This document shows, piece by piece, positions 27,222-35,693 of a stretch of 64,000 nt of DNA. The stretch is from Affinundibacterium amnicola (GTDB lineage Bacteria > Pseudomonadota > Gammaproteobacteria > Burkholderiales > Burkholderiaceae_D). Made by a program: the position numbers and the translations under genes. The notes under the pieces were generated by a model. It had not been told where the DNA came from and searched no databases. It saw only the letters and a list, made by a program, of their open reading frames with translations. The stretch spans positions 248,001 through 312,000 of the forward strand of contig NZ_JACOFU010000001.1 of assembly GCF_014284275.1 (NCBI RefSeq), in the 5' to 3' direction. Each line of letters opens with the position of its first letter. Within the stretch, counting starts at the first letter, position 1.

Positions 27222-27316
27222 TAAATTTTATCGAAGCAAGGTTTAATTTCTTCAATCTTAGAAATCATTTAGATAGTTAAAATTTTCTTTCTATTGCGTC
27301 GTGACTCGTCTATATT

Positions 27317-27552
27317 GAAGCCGTAACTGGTTCAAACGAGGAGGTCAATATACATAAATATTTTTGTATTTCAGACGAGTGGCATTTGAGCTCCGGTGTA
27401 GTTTCTTTACCGGTTATGTGCGAAGTAGAAAGTCCATTTTGTACGTTAAGTACTATCTATACGAAGAAATCACCGGGTGAGTCTACCTCGGTTTAGAGGC
27501 TTCTAATAAGCCCCCATGTGATAAAAACGATGGCTTTCAGCCATCGTTTTTC
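27317..27552 (+). ncRNA. Candidate structured small RNA, rod-shaped (6S-like?)
   Basis: Between the Rieske gene and the copper-ATPase gene a 187-base stretch folds end to end. GAAGCC (27317-27322) pairs with GGCTTC (27498-27503); AAACGAGG (27334-27341) pairs with CCTCGGTTT (27486-27494) with one bulge; CCGGTG plus GTTTCTT (27393-27407) pair with AAGAAATCACCGG (27464-27476); and TAGAAAGT (27426-27433) pairs with ACTATCTA (27452-27459). The result is a rod with a central unpaired part, the architecture of 6S RNA, and its length agrees. A terminator follows. TATATT at 27311-27316 could be a -10, which would put the first transcribed base inside the outer stem. Identity as 6S (ssrS) is a guess; a transcribed structure is more secure. 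Confidence 0.45.
27523..27552 (+). terminator. Intrinsic terminator after the candidate RNA
   Basis: AAAAACGATGGCT and AGCCATCGTTTTT pair around TTC, with five T's at the end. It is nearly symmetrical, so it could act in both directions. Confidence 0.88.
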
Positions 27553-27672
27553 ATTTATGCATTGCAAATAAATGATTTGTTGGTTTTATTGAATTTGCTT
27601 GCGTCAAATCAAGAAAAAAACCACATAGTCCGTTATGATTGATAGAACAATCGTCAGTATCTAGAATTTTCT

Positions 27673-27918
27673 ATGCAATTAGCGCTTTCCCAATTTTATG
27701 GCAATCATCTTTCACGTTTTTTTAAGCGCGAGAAATGTCTTTGTTTTCATTGTAGCGAACGTATGCGTAAAGAAGGTGCTTTAACGACAGTGTTTCAACA
27801 TGTGTCGCAACCAGTTTGTTGCCACGGTTGTCTTGCCGTATTGAATGCCATTGAGAAAAATGGTTTGGTTGATGAGTATCTACGCTCAAAACACATAGAT
27901 CAAGGAAGTGCTCTCTGA
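27673..27918 (+). CDS. Separate N-terminal metal-binding domain of a CcoI/FixI-type copper ATPase
   Basis: An 81-residue protein with KCLCFHCSERM and QPVCCHGCLAVLNAIEKNGLVDEYLRSK. This is the cysteine-rich domain (ATPase-cat_bd type) that normally forms the first 80-90 residues of FixI/CcoI. Here it ends in TGA, which overlaps the ATG of the ATPase by one base (TGATG), and an AAGGAAG ribosome site within its last codons serves the next gene. Whether this is a true gene fission, a -1 frameshift or a sequencing error cannot be decided from sequence; the reading frame of the ATPase is open a little way upstream of its ATG, so a -1 shift could fuse the parts. Confidence 0.85.
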   Translation: MQLALSQFYGNHLSRFFKREKCLCFHCSERMRKEGALTTVFQHVSQPVCCHGCLAVLNAIEKNGLVDEYLRSKHIDQGSAL

Positions 27919-30203
27919 TGGCAACGGCTAACGCGCAGCCGTCTGCAGCTGAATCCTCTGACCCCGTAGAACGATTGCAAACCGAGTCACTCAGCGTCGC
28001 GGGTATTCGTTGTGCGGCTTGTATTCAATTAATCGAATTTCGGGTATCACAATTAGTTGGTGTTCATTCATTTCGAATTAATCCTATATCGCAAAAAGCC
28101 CAACTACGTTGGCAGCCAGATCGCTTGAGTTTGAAAAAGATTATTCAAGCAATCGTTGATCTTGGCTATGCGGCATTTCCGGCCAATCAATCCCTAAGCG
28201 AATATCAAGCAAAAGAAAAGAAGACGGCGCTTTGGCGTTTGTTTGTCGCAGGCTTTGCGATGATGCAAGTCATGATGTATGCGTTCCCAGCTTATTTGGT
28301 GCCAGTGCCCGAGATGGATGGTGACTTGACGCCAGATCTTGATCGCTTATTGAAGATTGCCAGCCTCATTATCACCATACCAGTTATTGGATTCTCTGCA
28401 GTGCCGTTTTTTCGCGGCGCGATACGCGATTTGAGACTGCGTTATATCGGTATGGATGTGCCAGTTTCCTTGGGTATTTTGCTGACTTTTTTTGCCAGTT
28501 GTTGGGCGACGTTTTTCGGTGGCGCTGTGTATTTTGATTCAGCCATTATGTTTGTTTTTTTATTGTTGGGCGCGCGCTTTATCGAAGATAACGTCAAACG
28601 AAAAACATCGGCAGCCCTCTCGGTATTAACGCAAATTTATCCCACTATCGCGCAGAAACTGGTTTCCTATCCTTCAGGTGAGCAAGTAAGTTCTTGTCGC
28701 GCCGATGAAATCTTGGTGGGCGACTATCTGTTGGTTCCTGCTGGTGAACAAGTGCCTTGTGATGGTGAGGTCGTTGAGGGAAATAGTGAGTGCGATGAAG
28801 CCTTAATGACGGGGGAAGCAAATCCAGTTGGTAAGAAAATGGGCGATCATTTGATTGCTGGCTCAGTGAATTTGCATAGCGCCTTGGTGATGCGAGCGAC
28901 GCAAGTTGGTAATCAAACACAATTAGCGAATTTAATTGCGATGATGGAGTCGGCGACTTTAGAGAAACCACGTTTGGTCGCTTTGGCGGATAAGCATGCA
29001 AGTCGATTCTTATTCGCGATTTTGCTAATCGCTGTAGGTGCAGGAGTAGTTTGGGCGACGATAGATCCAAGCCGAGCTTTGTGGATAGGTATCAGCGTGA
29101 TTGTGGTGACCTGCCCGTGCGCTTTGTCGTTAGCAACGCCTGGTGTAATGTCTGCGGCGATAGGTCAATTAGCAAAATTTGGCATGTTAGTGACAAAAGG
29201 TTCTGCAATCGAAAATTTAGCCAATTTGACGCATGTGATTTTCGATAAAACTGGAACTTTAACGTATGGCAAATTAAAAGTATTGAAAGCAGTTTATCTA
29301 CAAACTGATCAGTTAAATTCTGATGAACTGAATCATCAAAAAGCACTTGTTGCCACTCTGGCCGGAATGTCATTGCATCCAGCATCAAAAGCAATTGCTG
29401 ATAGTTTTGTTAGCCAACAGTTAAAGCAGTCAAACGAAGTTATTCAAGCATCGCTTGGGCAGAGTCATGAACTTGCAGGCGCTGGAATTGAACTTCGTTT
29501 TGCGGCGCAAACCTATCGTTTGGGACGTTTGGATTATGTGAAAGAGCTTAATCGCAGCGATTGGCAAATTCCGCATGCGTTTAGTAATAAGTCGGTTTCT
29601 GTATTTGCCGATCAAGATCAGATCTTGGCGTTTTTTGTGATGGAAGATGGTTTGCGTGAAGAGGCGATTGCTGCTGTGCGAGAATTGCAAGAGCAAGGAA
29701 AACACGTGACATTGTTGTCGGGAGATCGGCATGATGTCGTGGCGGAAGTTGCGGCACAATGTGGTATCTCGGACTATCGCGCAGAGTTAAGTCCTGCCGA
29801 AAAGCATGCTTACATTTTGCAATTGCAGCAGCGAGGTGCTGTGGTGGCGATGGTCGGGGATGGTATGAATGACGGTCCGGCATTGTCTTTAGCCAATGTG
29901 TCGGTGGCAATGGGGCAGGGGGCGCCGATTTCACAAACACGTAGCGATTGTTTGTTGATGTCGAATCGCTTGAGTGATTTGAGCTTTAGCATACAGCTGG
30001 CGAAGAAAGCCTACCGCTTGATCCGTCAAAATTTAGGCTGGGCCTTGCTTTATAATGTCATCGCAATTCCTGCCGCGGTACTTGGATACTTAGAGCCTTG
30101 GCACGCCGCATTGGGCATGTCCTTAAGTTCTTTGTTGGTGGTGGTGAATGGCTTGCGATTGCTGAATCTGAAACCAGCCGATTACGATTTACCACTTTCT
30201 TAA
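27918..30203 (+). CDS. ccoI: Copper-type heavy-metal P-type ATPase (CcoI/FixI-like)
   Basis: A 761-residue P1B ATPase. An HMA domain with GIRCAACIQ lies near residue 30; eight membrane helices follow; the transmembrane metal motif is CPC in VVTCPCALSLATPG; the phosphorylation site is FDKTGTLTYG; the P1B hallmark HP is in MSLHPASKAI; and the hinge is MVGDGMNDGPALSLA. CcoI-type pumps supply copper for assembly of the cbb3 cytochrome oxidase. The link is supported by ccoS 30 bases downstream and by the CcoI-type cysteine domain encoded just upstream. No ccoNOQP or ccoGH genes are in the window. Confidence 0.92.
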   Translation: MATANAQPSAAESSDPVERLQTESLSVAGIRCAACIQLIEFRVSQLVGVHSFRINPISQKAQLRWQPDRLSLKKIIQAIVDLGYAAFPANQSLSEYQAKEKKTALWRLFVAGFAMMQVMMYAFPAYLVPVPEMDGDLTPDLDRLLKIASLIITIPVIGFSAVPFFRGAIRDLRLRYIGMDVPVSLGILLTFFASCWATFFGGAVYFDSAIMFVFLLLGARFIEDNVKRKTSAALSVLTQIYPTIAQKLVSYPSGEQVSSCRADEILVGDYLLVPAGEQVPCDGEVVEGNSECDEALMTGEANPVGKKMGDHLIAGSVNLHSALVMRATQVGNQTQLANLIAMMESATLEKPRLVALADKHASRFLFAILLIAVGAGVVWATIDPSRALWIGISVIVVTCPCALSLATPGVMSAAIGQLAKFGMLVTKGSAIENLANLTHVIFDKTGTLTYGKLKVLKAVYLQTDQLNSDELNHQKALVATLAGMSLHPASKAIADSFVSQQLKQSNEVIQASLGQSHELAGAGIELRFAAQTYRLGRLDYVKELNRSDWQIPHAFSNKSVSVFADQDQILAFFVMEDGLREEAIAAVRELQEQGKHVTLLSGDRHDVVAEVAAQCGISDYRAELSPAEKHAYILQLQQRGAVVAMVGDGMNDGPALSLANVSVAMGQGAPISQTRSDCLLMSNRLSDLSFSIQLAKKAYRLIRQNLGWALLYNVIAIPAAVLGYLEPWHAALGMSLSSLLVVVNGLRLLNLKPADYDLPLS

Positions 30204-30233
30204 AATACATTCTTGAATCTACAAATAAACCGA

Positions 30234-30377
30234 ATGGATATTTTGTATTTATTAGTGCCGCTGAGTGTGATTTTGGTTTTTGCCATCGGCGTCGTCTTTT
30301 GGTGGGCATTAAACCATCGTCAATTTGAAGAGCTTGACGATGTCGGGCAAAGCATTATTGATGATAAAGACGCTTAG
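30234..30377 (+). CDS. ccoS: Cytochrome oxidase maturation protein, cbb3-type CcoS
   Basis: A 47-residue ORF starting MDILYLLVPLSVILVFAIGV, one membrane helix followed by FWWALNHRQFEELDDVG and a short acidic tail. The pattern of a single helix, FWxxxxxQFxDLD and a charged end is the CcoS signature. CcoS is needed for cofactor insertion into cbb3 oxidase and commonly follows ccoI, as here (30 bases after the stop). It is too short for usual length cut-offs and easily missed. The codons for EELDDVGQ carry one arm of an 11-bp inverted repeat whose other arm lies past the stop. Confidence 0.92.
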   Translation: MDILYLLVPLSVILVFAIGVVFWWALNHRQFEELDDVGQSIIDDKDA

Positions 30378-30401
30378 AACATATCGAAACGCCCGACATC
30401 G
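30338..30401. repeat. 11-bp perfect inverted repeat spanning the ccoS stop
   Basis: CGATGTCGGGC (30338-30348, inside ccoS) and GCCCGACATCG (30391-30401, downstream) can pair around a 42-base loop. It stands between the convergent ccoS and mnmH genes and might stabilise or end the ccoS message. There is no T tract. Confidence 0.4.
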
Positions 30402-30416
30402 TTCTCTACTGGTGAA

Positions 30417-31481
30417 TTAAGAATATTCTTCTATGAGTTGCTGTGCCAGCATTTGGTAAGAAGTGTCTGACTTGTCTTGAATCGGGTATGACTTGGCTTG
30501 ATGAATCAATTCAAAGTTTCTCGCGATGGCTTTTTGGTATGCGGGATCATAGTGTTGCGACAGCAATTGTTGAATTAGTTCTGTCATTTGATTATTTTCT
30601 GCGAGCGATGACCAACGTTCGATACGCTCCTTTCCATGTAAGTCTGTCAAACATCCTAATTGTGCGCGTAGCAGAGCAGTGTCATCAATAAAATGATGAT
30701 AGTCATCGCGCAGTAAAGCGATACGCTCTTCCATAGCAAGCTGCAATTGAATACAAGGCGATTGGCGCATCTTTTCCATCATGGCATCAGGTACGCGCAA
30801 ATTTCCCACTTTCTTACTTTCTGCTTCAACAAAAATGGGTTTGTTGAAATCAAAGCGACTCAAGTTTCGCCAGATTTCTGTTTCAAAATATTTTTGTGAT
30901 GGCTGTCCATTTTCAGGTAATTTACCGAGTACAGAGCCACGATGTTGTGCCAATTTCTCTAGGTCGATTACTTGTGCGCCTTGTGATTCCAAACATTGTA
31001 ATAAGCGACTTTTTCCTGTACCCGTTTCCCCACAGAGCACAGTCCACTTTGCTGCAGCCGTTAAACTTGGTAATTGTTGATTGACGAAACGTCGAAATCC
31101 TTTGTAGCCGCCATCAAGTTGCATCGCATGCCAGCCGATTTTTGCCATGATATGCGTCATCGAACCACTACGATTTCCACCTCGCCAGCAATAGATTAGC
31201 GGTTTCCAATCTTTTGGTTTATCGAGAAAATTCTGCTCAATATGATTGCCGATGTTCTTCGCGACCAAAGCAGCGCCGACTTTTTTGGCTTCAAACGGAC
31301 TGACTTGCTTGTAAAGAGTGCCGACTCGAACGCGTTCTTCATTGTTTAAGACCGGACAATTAATCGCACCCGGGATATGATCTTCTGCGAATTCAGCTGG
31401 ACTACGAACGTCTATAACACAATCAAAATCAGCCGGTGATGCGTAGGCTTGTTCGAAACTGATCAATCGGGATGTCGTCAT
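30417..31481 (-). CDS. mnmH: tRNA 2-selenouridine synthase
   Basis: MnmH/SelU swaps sulfur for selenium in the wobble 2-thiouridine of tRNAs for Lys, Glu and Gln, using geranyl groups as an intermediate. The rhodanese domain (residues 1-125) has VIDVRSPAEFAEDHIPGAINCP and the catalytic cysteine in YCWRGGNRSGSM; the P-loop domain has VLCGETGTGKSRLL at about residue 145. The ATG at 31481 overlaps the tesA stop as ATGA, which decides the start and shows translational coupling. The selenium donor gene selD is not in the window. Confidence 0.93.
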   Translation of the reverse strand: MTTSRLISFEQAYASPADFDCVIDVRSPAEFAEDHIPGAINCPVLNNEERVRVGTLYKQVSPFEAKKVGAALVAKNIGNHIEQNFLDKPKDWKPLIYCWRGGNRSGSMTHIMAKIGWHAMQLDGGYKGFRRFVNQQLPSLTAAAKWTVLCGETGTGKSRLLQCLESQGAQVIDLEKLAQHRGSVLGKLPENGQPSQKYFETEIWRNLSRFDFNKPIFVEAESKKVGNLRVPDAMMEKMRQSPCIQLQLAMEERIALLRDDYHHFIDDTALLRAQLGCLTDLHGKERIERWSSLAENNQMTELIQQLLSQHYDPAYQKAIARNFELIHQAKSYPIQDKSDTSYQMLAQQLIEEYS

Positions 31482-32122
31482 CTTCTTAATAACTTTTGTA
31501 ATGGACCCCAAACGTTTTCGAGCATTATTGGATGTGCTTCTGCTGTCAAATGAATCCGGTCTGGTTGAAAAAATTCCGCTTTATCAGCAACGCCTTTAAG
31601 AAAAAAAGGAACGAGTGCTGACTGAGTTTCCTTGGCCAATTTTGCGTACATCGAAAAGAATTTATCGGTATAAGCTTTACCGTAGTTAGGCGGGATTTGC
31701 ATCGCTACCAATAGTGGTTTTGCTTTGTTTGCTTTGACCATTTGCAGCATGTCACGGAAATTTTGTTCGGACACGTTTAAATCTAATCCGCGCAAAGCAT
31801 CATTGCCGCCAAGTTCAATAATCACAACACTTGGTTGATGAATTTTTAGTAGTGCGCCTAAACGTGCTTTGCCGCCACTACTGGTTTCACCGCTAATACT
31901 GGCGTTCACCACACGAGCATTTATTTTTTTGTCCTGCAGCTTTTTTTCCAGCAATGCGACCCAACCTGTACCACGTGCTAGCCCATATTCGGCTGACAAG
32001 CTATCGCCGAGCACAAGTAAGGTTTTTGGTGCAGAATGCGCATATCCTGAAATGATCGACAACGATAAAATCAAGCAAAGCGCACTGAAGATATTCAGTG
32101 TTTTCTTAAAATTTAAACGCAT
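31478..32122 (-). CDS. tesA: Arylesterase / lysophospholipase-type GDSL hydrolase TesA
   Basis: A periplasmic SGNH hydrolase: signal peptide MRLNFKKTLNIFSALCLILS ending at about AHSA, block I LLVLGDSLSAEYGL (nucleophilic Ser), block II SGETSSGG, block III ELGGNDALRG, and block V DRIHLTAEAH (catalytic Asp and His). Known TesA enzymes act as thioesterase, arylesterase and lysophospholipase. The chosen start at 32122 puts the hydrophobic signal at the N terminus; a longer reading to 32170 would run into the divergent ABC gene. Only 9 bases separate the two divergent starts, so the promoters must lie inside the opposite coding regions. Confidence 0.92.
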   Translation of the reverse strand: MRLNFKKTLNIFSALCLILSLSIISGYAHSAPKTLLVLGDSLSAEYGLARGTGWVALLEKKLQDKKINARVVNASISGETSSGGKARLGALLKIHQPSVVIIELGGNDALRGLDLNVSEQNFRDMLQMVKANKAKPLLVAMQIPPNYGKAYTDKFFSMYAKLAKETQSALVPFFLKGVADKAEFFQPDRIHLTAEAHPIMLENVWGPLQKLLRR

Positions 32123-32131
32123 AAATTCAAC

Positions 32132-32818
32132 ATGAGCCTTTCTAATCAAAGCAATATTCCAGCGATACATGTGAAAAATCTGAGCAAACGAGTTGCAGAC
32201 GCCACTGGTGAACTAACTATTCTACATAATATCGAGTTTTCTGTTGCTGCGGGAGAGACTGTGGCGATTGTTGGTGCCTCTGGCTCAGGTAAATCCACAT
32301 TATTGGGTATCTTGGCAGGATTGGACACACCAAGCGAAGGAACCGTGGAACTCGGTGGTGTCGATATTTTCGCATTGGATGAAGATGGCAGGGCCTTATT
32401 GCGCAAGAATCAGCTAGGATTTGTTTTCCAGTCGTTTCAGTTGTTGATGCATTTGAATGCGCTCGAAAATGTGATGTTGCCGCTAGAGTTACGTGGTGAT
32501 AAAGACGCGAAACAAAAGGCTGAACAGATGCTGGCTAAGGTCGGATTATCAAGCCGCTTGAAACACTATCCAAAATTTTTATCCGGAGGTGAGCAACAAC
32601 GCGTGGCGTTGGCCCGTGCGTTTGTCACCGAGCCACCATTGTTGTTTGCCGATGAGCCAACAGGCAGCTTGGACGCGGCGACTGGCGAAGCTGTGATTCA
32701 ATTAATGTTTGAACTGAATCGCGAGCGTGGCTCAAGTTTGGTTTTAGTTACCCATGACTTATCAATTGCTGCGCGATGTGGTCGTACGATTTCTATTGCT
32801 GCAGGCAGATTAATTTAG
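32132..32818 (+). CDS. ABC transporter ATPase, YbbA/LolD-like
   Basis: A 228-residue ATPase of the MacB/LolD group: Walker [11 protein letters not shown]-loop [17 protein letters not shown], signature [14 protein letters not shown], Walker [13 protein letters not shown] and H-loop VTHDLS. The DEPTGSLD form and the position divergent from tesA match E. coli YbbA, whose partner is the permease YbbP. Here no permease gene follows; a terminator comes 35 bases after the stop. The ATPase is therefore an orphan and must pair with a permease encoded elsewhere. Confidence 0.9.
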   Translation: MSLSNQSNIPAIHVKNLSKRVADATGELTILHNIEFSVAAGETVAIVGASGSGKSTLLGILAGLDTPSEGTVELGGVDIFALDEDGRALLRKNQLGFVFQSFQLLMHLNALENVMLPLELRGDKDAKQKAEQMLAKVGLSSRLKHYPKFLSGGEQQRVALARAFVTEPPLLFADEPTGSLDAATGEAVIQLMFELNRERGSSLVLVTHDLSIAARCGRTISIAAGRLI

Positions 32819-32852
32819 CGCTGCTGTCGCATTCTGAGGTCATTTTAAAATC

Positions 32853-32885
32853 AAAAAAGGCTCAATGTTTCATTGAGCCTTTTAG
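32853..32885. terminator. Bidirectional intrinsic terminator
   Basis: AAAAGGCTCAATG and CATTGAGCCTTTT pair around TTT, with A's before and T's after. It lies between the convergent ABC ATPase gene and the minus-strand outer-membrane protein gene. Confidence 0.88.
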
Positions 32886-32886
32886 T

Positions 32887-33687
32887 TTAGAACCGGTAAG
32901 TCGCAACAGAGAAAATAGTGACTGGTGTACGTTGTGTCACAAAAGGATTTTTTGCTGGCGAATTCAGATGGTGCCGTGCACTGATTCCAGTCGATAGCGT
33001 CCAATTGGTATCGATATTCCAATTCCAGCTGCTGCCAATGCGTAATTCTGTGCGGCTAAGTGAATTCGCATTTAAAGAAAGATAGTGCTGTGACTGGCGC
33101 CAGTCTTGCATGCTTAAACTATTCTTCGATAAATTGTTTGGCGAGTTCCAATTGACGCTGAAAACTGCAGTCAACTCATGGCGCTTATTGAAAACACGAT
33201 TCGCTTTTGCCGCAACGCTCAACTGAGTTCCACTTTGTTTGCCAACACCAACTGCAATTGCAGAGCCCAGTGCATAATTCGCGTTAATGCGGTAATTGAC
33301 GAAAGCTGAAGTAGCGAAGTTAGCGCCAAATTCTGAATTGTTTGAGCTGCCTGAGTAATCTTCAAACGACGAACTGCGTTGGCGTTCTGTATCAAAACTC
33401 AAACCATAGTCCAGTTTGCCTGATTTCGAAAAATGGATTTTGCTTGAATTAACTTGATTGACGAAGAGGCCGCGTTTATTTTGTTTCGCTGGCGTATAGG
33501 ACGCATCAAACGGCGAACTCATCGTGAGTGTTTGTGAGCTGCTAACACTGACAAGTGGTGTTTGATAGTAAGAATACGCAGGAACAGATACCGTTGAAAA
33601 TTGCTCAGAGCGAAAATTCTGGGCGTGTGCAGAAGAACAAATTGTTCCCAACGCACTTAAAATCATCAGGTAAGCGATCTTTTTCAT
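32887..33687 (-). CDS. Predicted outer-membrane beta-barrel protein, unknown function
   Basis: From the ATG at 33687 the product is 266 residues with a signal peptide, MKKIAYLMILSALGTICSSAHA, cleaved before QNF. The mature chain is rich in Ser, Asn and aromatic residues in alternating strands (KLDYGLSFDTERQ, FVNYRINANYALGSAIAVGVG, ELTAVFSVNWNSPN) and ends in Phe (FSVATYRF), the C-terminal signal for outer-membrane insertion. I do not recognise a named family. The longer frame to 33849 would overlap the DUF4337 gene and is not used. It lies 14 bases after DUF4337 and may share its transcript. Confidence 0.7.
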   Translation of the reverse strand: MKKIAYLMILSALGTICSSAHAQNFRSEQFSTVSVPAYSYYQTPLVSVSSSQTLTMSSPFDASYTPAKQNKRGLFVNQVNSSKIHFSKSGKLDYGLSFDTERQRSSSFEDYSGSSNNSEFGANFATSAFVNYRINANYALGSAIAVGVGKQSGTQLSVAAKANRVFNKRHELTAVFSVNWNSPNNLSKNSLSMQDWRQSQHYLSLNANSLSRTELRIGSSWNWNIDTNWTLSTGISARHHLNSPAKNPFVTQRTPVTIFSVATYRF

Positions 33688-33701
33688 GATGTTGACTTTC
33701 G

Positions 33702-34271
33702 TTAAATATGCATCCATGCCAATGTCGCAATGCCCATTCCAGCTGCGGCAACAGTATAGGATGTGTATTCTAACCACTTTTTCTTTGTTAAAAGCGCAAT
33801 TGCAGCTAAAGAAATAGCAATTTGTATAGCCGTCATTGCTTGTGCCCAACGATGATGTTGATGCAAGGCCGCATCCGATGCCTTTTCTAATTCTACTACC
33901 CTCAGCTCAAAAGCTTCAGCTTCTTTTTTAATCTGTTCTTTTTCTGTCTTATAACGATCAATTTCTGTTTTGTATTTTTCAACATCAATAGTTGGAAGTA
34001 ACAATGCTAATTCGGCTAAATTTTGTTTATTAGACTTCGCCTGATAGTGACTCCAGCGATTTGATGCTTCAGTCTTATTGATCGCTGCACTATTTTTCAG
34101 CATGGCCGCAGAATTTTGCGTGGCGCCACCTTCATAGCCTAACAAAGCACCAACCGTTGCCATGATCGCCGTCATGACTGCAATTTTGCTTGAAAATTGA
34201 TCGTTACTATGTGCTGCATGTTCTACTTCATGATCGTGTGGACCATGCACATGAAATCCATGTCCTGCCAT
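33702..34271 (-). CDS. DUF4337 family membrane protein
   Basis: A 189-residue protein with a His-rich N terminus (GHGFHVHGPHDHEVEHAAH), then a first membrane helix (IAVMTAIMATVGALLGY), a coiled-coil-like middle (RYKTEKEQIKKEAEAFELR) and two C-terminal helices (AMTAIQIAISLAAIALL, TVAAAGMGIATLAWM). This order is the DUF4337 pattern. The His-rich start could bind metal, but that is speculation. It precedes an outer-membrane protein gene and follows folA by 8 bases on the same strand. Confidence 0.85.
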   Translation of the reverse strand: MAGHGFHVHGPHDHEVEHAAHSNDQFSSKIAVMTAIMATVGALLGYEGGATQNSAAMLKNSAAINKTEASNRWSHYQAKSNKQNLAELALLLPTIDVEKYKTEIDRYKTEKEQIKKEAEAFELRVVELEKASDAALHQHHRWAQAMTAIQIAISLAAIALLTKKKWLEYTSYTVAAAGMGIATLAWMHI

Positions 34272-34279
34272 TTCAAATC

Positions 34280-34762
34280 CTATTTTCTTGTGTAGGTGAC
34301 GATTGCATAAGCGAGCTGATTGCTTTCGGCAATATAGTGTTGACGCTGACTTTCTTGCCAGATGGTGTCATCGATGCGCGGAAAGAACGCATCGCACTCA
34401 AAAGTATCTTGAATCTCTGTCACAATTAATTTTTGCGCTTTGTCGATTGCTTGCTGATAAATTTGTGCCCCGCCAATGACAAAAGCTTCAGGGCCTTCGC
34501 TTTGATTAATGGCCTCTTCGATTGATGAGACACAACTGACGCCATCTCGCTGCCAATCTTGATTGCGGCTAATGACGATGTTTTTACGATTCGGTAAAGG
34601 ACGTCCAATGGAGTCGAAGGTTTTTCGTCCCATGATGATGCTATGACCTGAAGTCGTGCGTTTGAAATGCGCTAAGTCTTCAGGTAAATGCCAAGGCAAT
34701 TGATTATGAATGCCAATACCATTCTTTTTGTCTGTGGCAACGATCAGTGTGAGGTTTGTCAT
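34280..34762 (-). CDS. folA: Dihydrofolate reductase
   Basis: A 160-residue DHFR: LIVATDKKNGIGIHNQLPWHLPEDLAHFK at the N terminus (substrate and NADPH contacts, with the acidic residue in PEDL), IIMGRKTFDSIGRPLPNRKNIVISR, and AFVIGGAQIY. It regenerates tetrahydrofolate from the dihydrofolate made by thymidylate synthase, whose gene thyA is 12 bases upstream on the same strand. The thyA-folA pair is a common operon. Confidence 0.96.
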   Translation of the reverse strand: MTNLTLIVATDKKNGIGIHNQLPWHLPEDLAHFKRTTSGHSIIMGRKTFDSIGRPLPNRKNIVISRNQDWQRDGVSCVSSIEEAINQSEGPEAFVIGGAQIYQQAIDKAQKLIVTEIQDTFECDAFFPRIDDTIWQESQRQHYIAESNQLAYAIVTYTRK

Positions 34763-34774
34763 CTTGATGTCAGT

Positions 34775-35569
34775 TTATACAGCAACAGGTGCTTTGATAT
34801 GTGGATGAAAGTGATAGTTCCCAATCTCAAAATCTTCGAAGCGATAATCAAAGATTGATTCTGGCTGACGCAAAATAGTGAGCGTCGGTAAGGCATGAGG
34901 TTGACGTGACAGTTGCTCATTTACCTGATCCAGATGATTGCTGTATAAATGACAGTCACCACCTGTCCAGATAAAGTCACCCACTTCAAGATTGGTTTGC
35001 TGTGCCACCATGTGCGTCAATAGTGCGTAAGAGGCAATATTAAAAGGGACACCTAAAAAGATATCGGCACTCCGTTGATACAATTGGCAGGAGAGTTTGC
35101 CATTTGCCACATAGAACTGAAAGAACGCATGGCAAGGAGGCAATTTCATATGAGGAATTTCCGCCACGTTCCAAGCAGACACAATCAATCGCCTTGAATC
35201 AGGATTCGTTTTGATTTGTTGAATCAATTGCGCAATTTGATCGACATGTCCGCCATCTGGGAGTGGCCAGCTACGCCATTGAGAGCCATAGACCGGACCT
35301 AGGTCGCCATTTTCATCGGCCCAATCATCCCAGATTGAGACACCATTTTCTTTTAAGTAGGCAATATTGGTCGAACCCGCCAAAAACCAGATCAGTTCGT
35401 GAATGATCGAACGTAAATGCAATTTTTTCGTTGTAACAAGTGGAAATCCTTGGCTGAGATCAAAGCGCATTTGATAGCCAAATACAGAGCGTGTGCCGGT
35501 GCCAGTTCGGTCCGTTTTTACATGGCCATGTTCTTGAACATGGCGCATTAGATCAAGATATTGTTGCAT
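34775..35569 (-). CDS. thyA: Thymidylate synthase
   Basis: A 264-residue ThyA of the E. coli length class. Diagnostic sequences are [19 protein letters not shown] (phosphate-binding arginines), [12 protein letters not shown], the catalytic cysteine in [32 protein letters not shown] and the C-terminal KAPVAV. It makes dTMP from dUMP and methylenetetrahydrofolate. It leads the pair with folA; the region upstream to the histidine kinase stop contains a strong hairpin. Confidence 0.97.
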   Translation of the reverse strand: MQQYLDLMRHVQEHGHVKTDRTGTGTRSVFGYQMRFDLSQGFPLVTTKKLHLRSIIHELIWFLAGSTNIAYLKENGVSIWDDWADENGDLGPVYGSQWRSWPLPDGGHVDQIAQLIQQIKTNPDSRRLIVSAWNVAEIPHMKLPPCHAFFQFYVANGKLSCQLYQRSADIFLGVPFNIASYALLTHMVAQQTNLEVGDFIWTGGDCHLYSNHLDQVNEQLSRQPHALPTLTILRQPESIFDYRFEDFEIGNYHFHPHIKAPVAV

Positions 35570-35634
35570 TTTAATAAGTTTCGTTAAACGATTAATGTCG
35601 GACGATTCTGTAATTACGAAGATTACTAAGAATA

Positions 35635-35672
35635 ATGCCTTGTCGAGGTCACCGACAAGGCATAGTTTTTTT
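35635..35672. terminator. Hairpin between the histidine kinase and thyA
   Basis: ATGCCTTGTCG (35635-35645) and CGACAAGGCAT (35653-35663) pair perfectly around a 7-base loop. The run of seven T's lies on the plus-strand side; on the minus strand, in which the kinase is read, the tail is only moderately T-rich (TTATTCTT). It probably ends the kinase message. Confidence 0.7.
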
Positions 35673-35693
35673 CATGAACAGCAGTATAACAGT

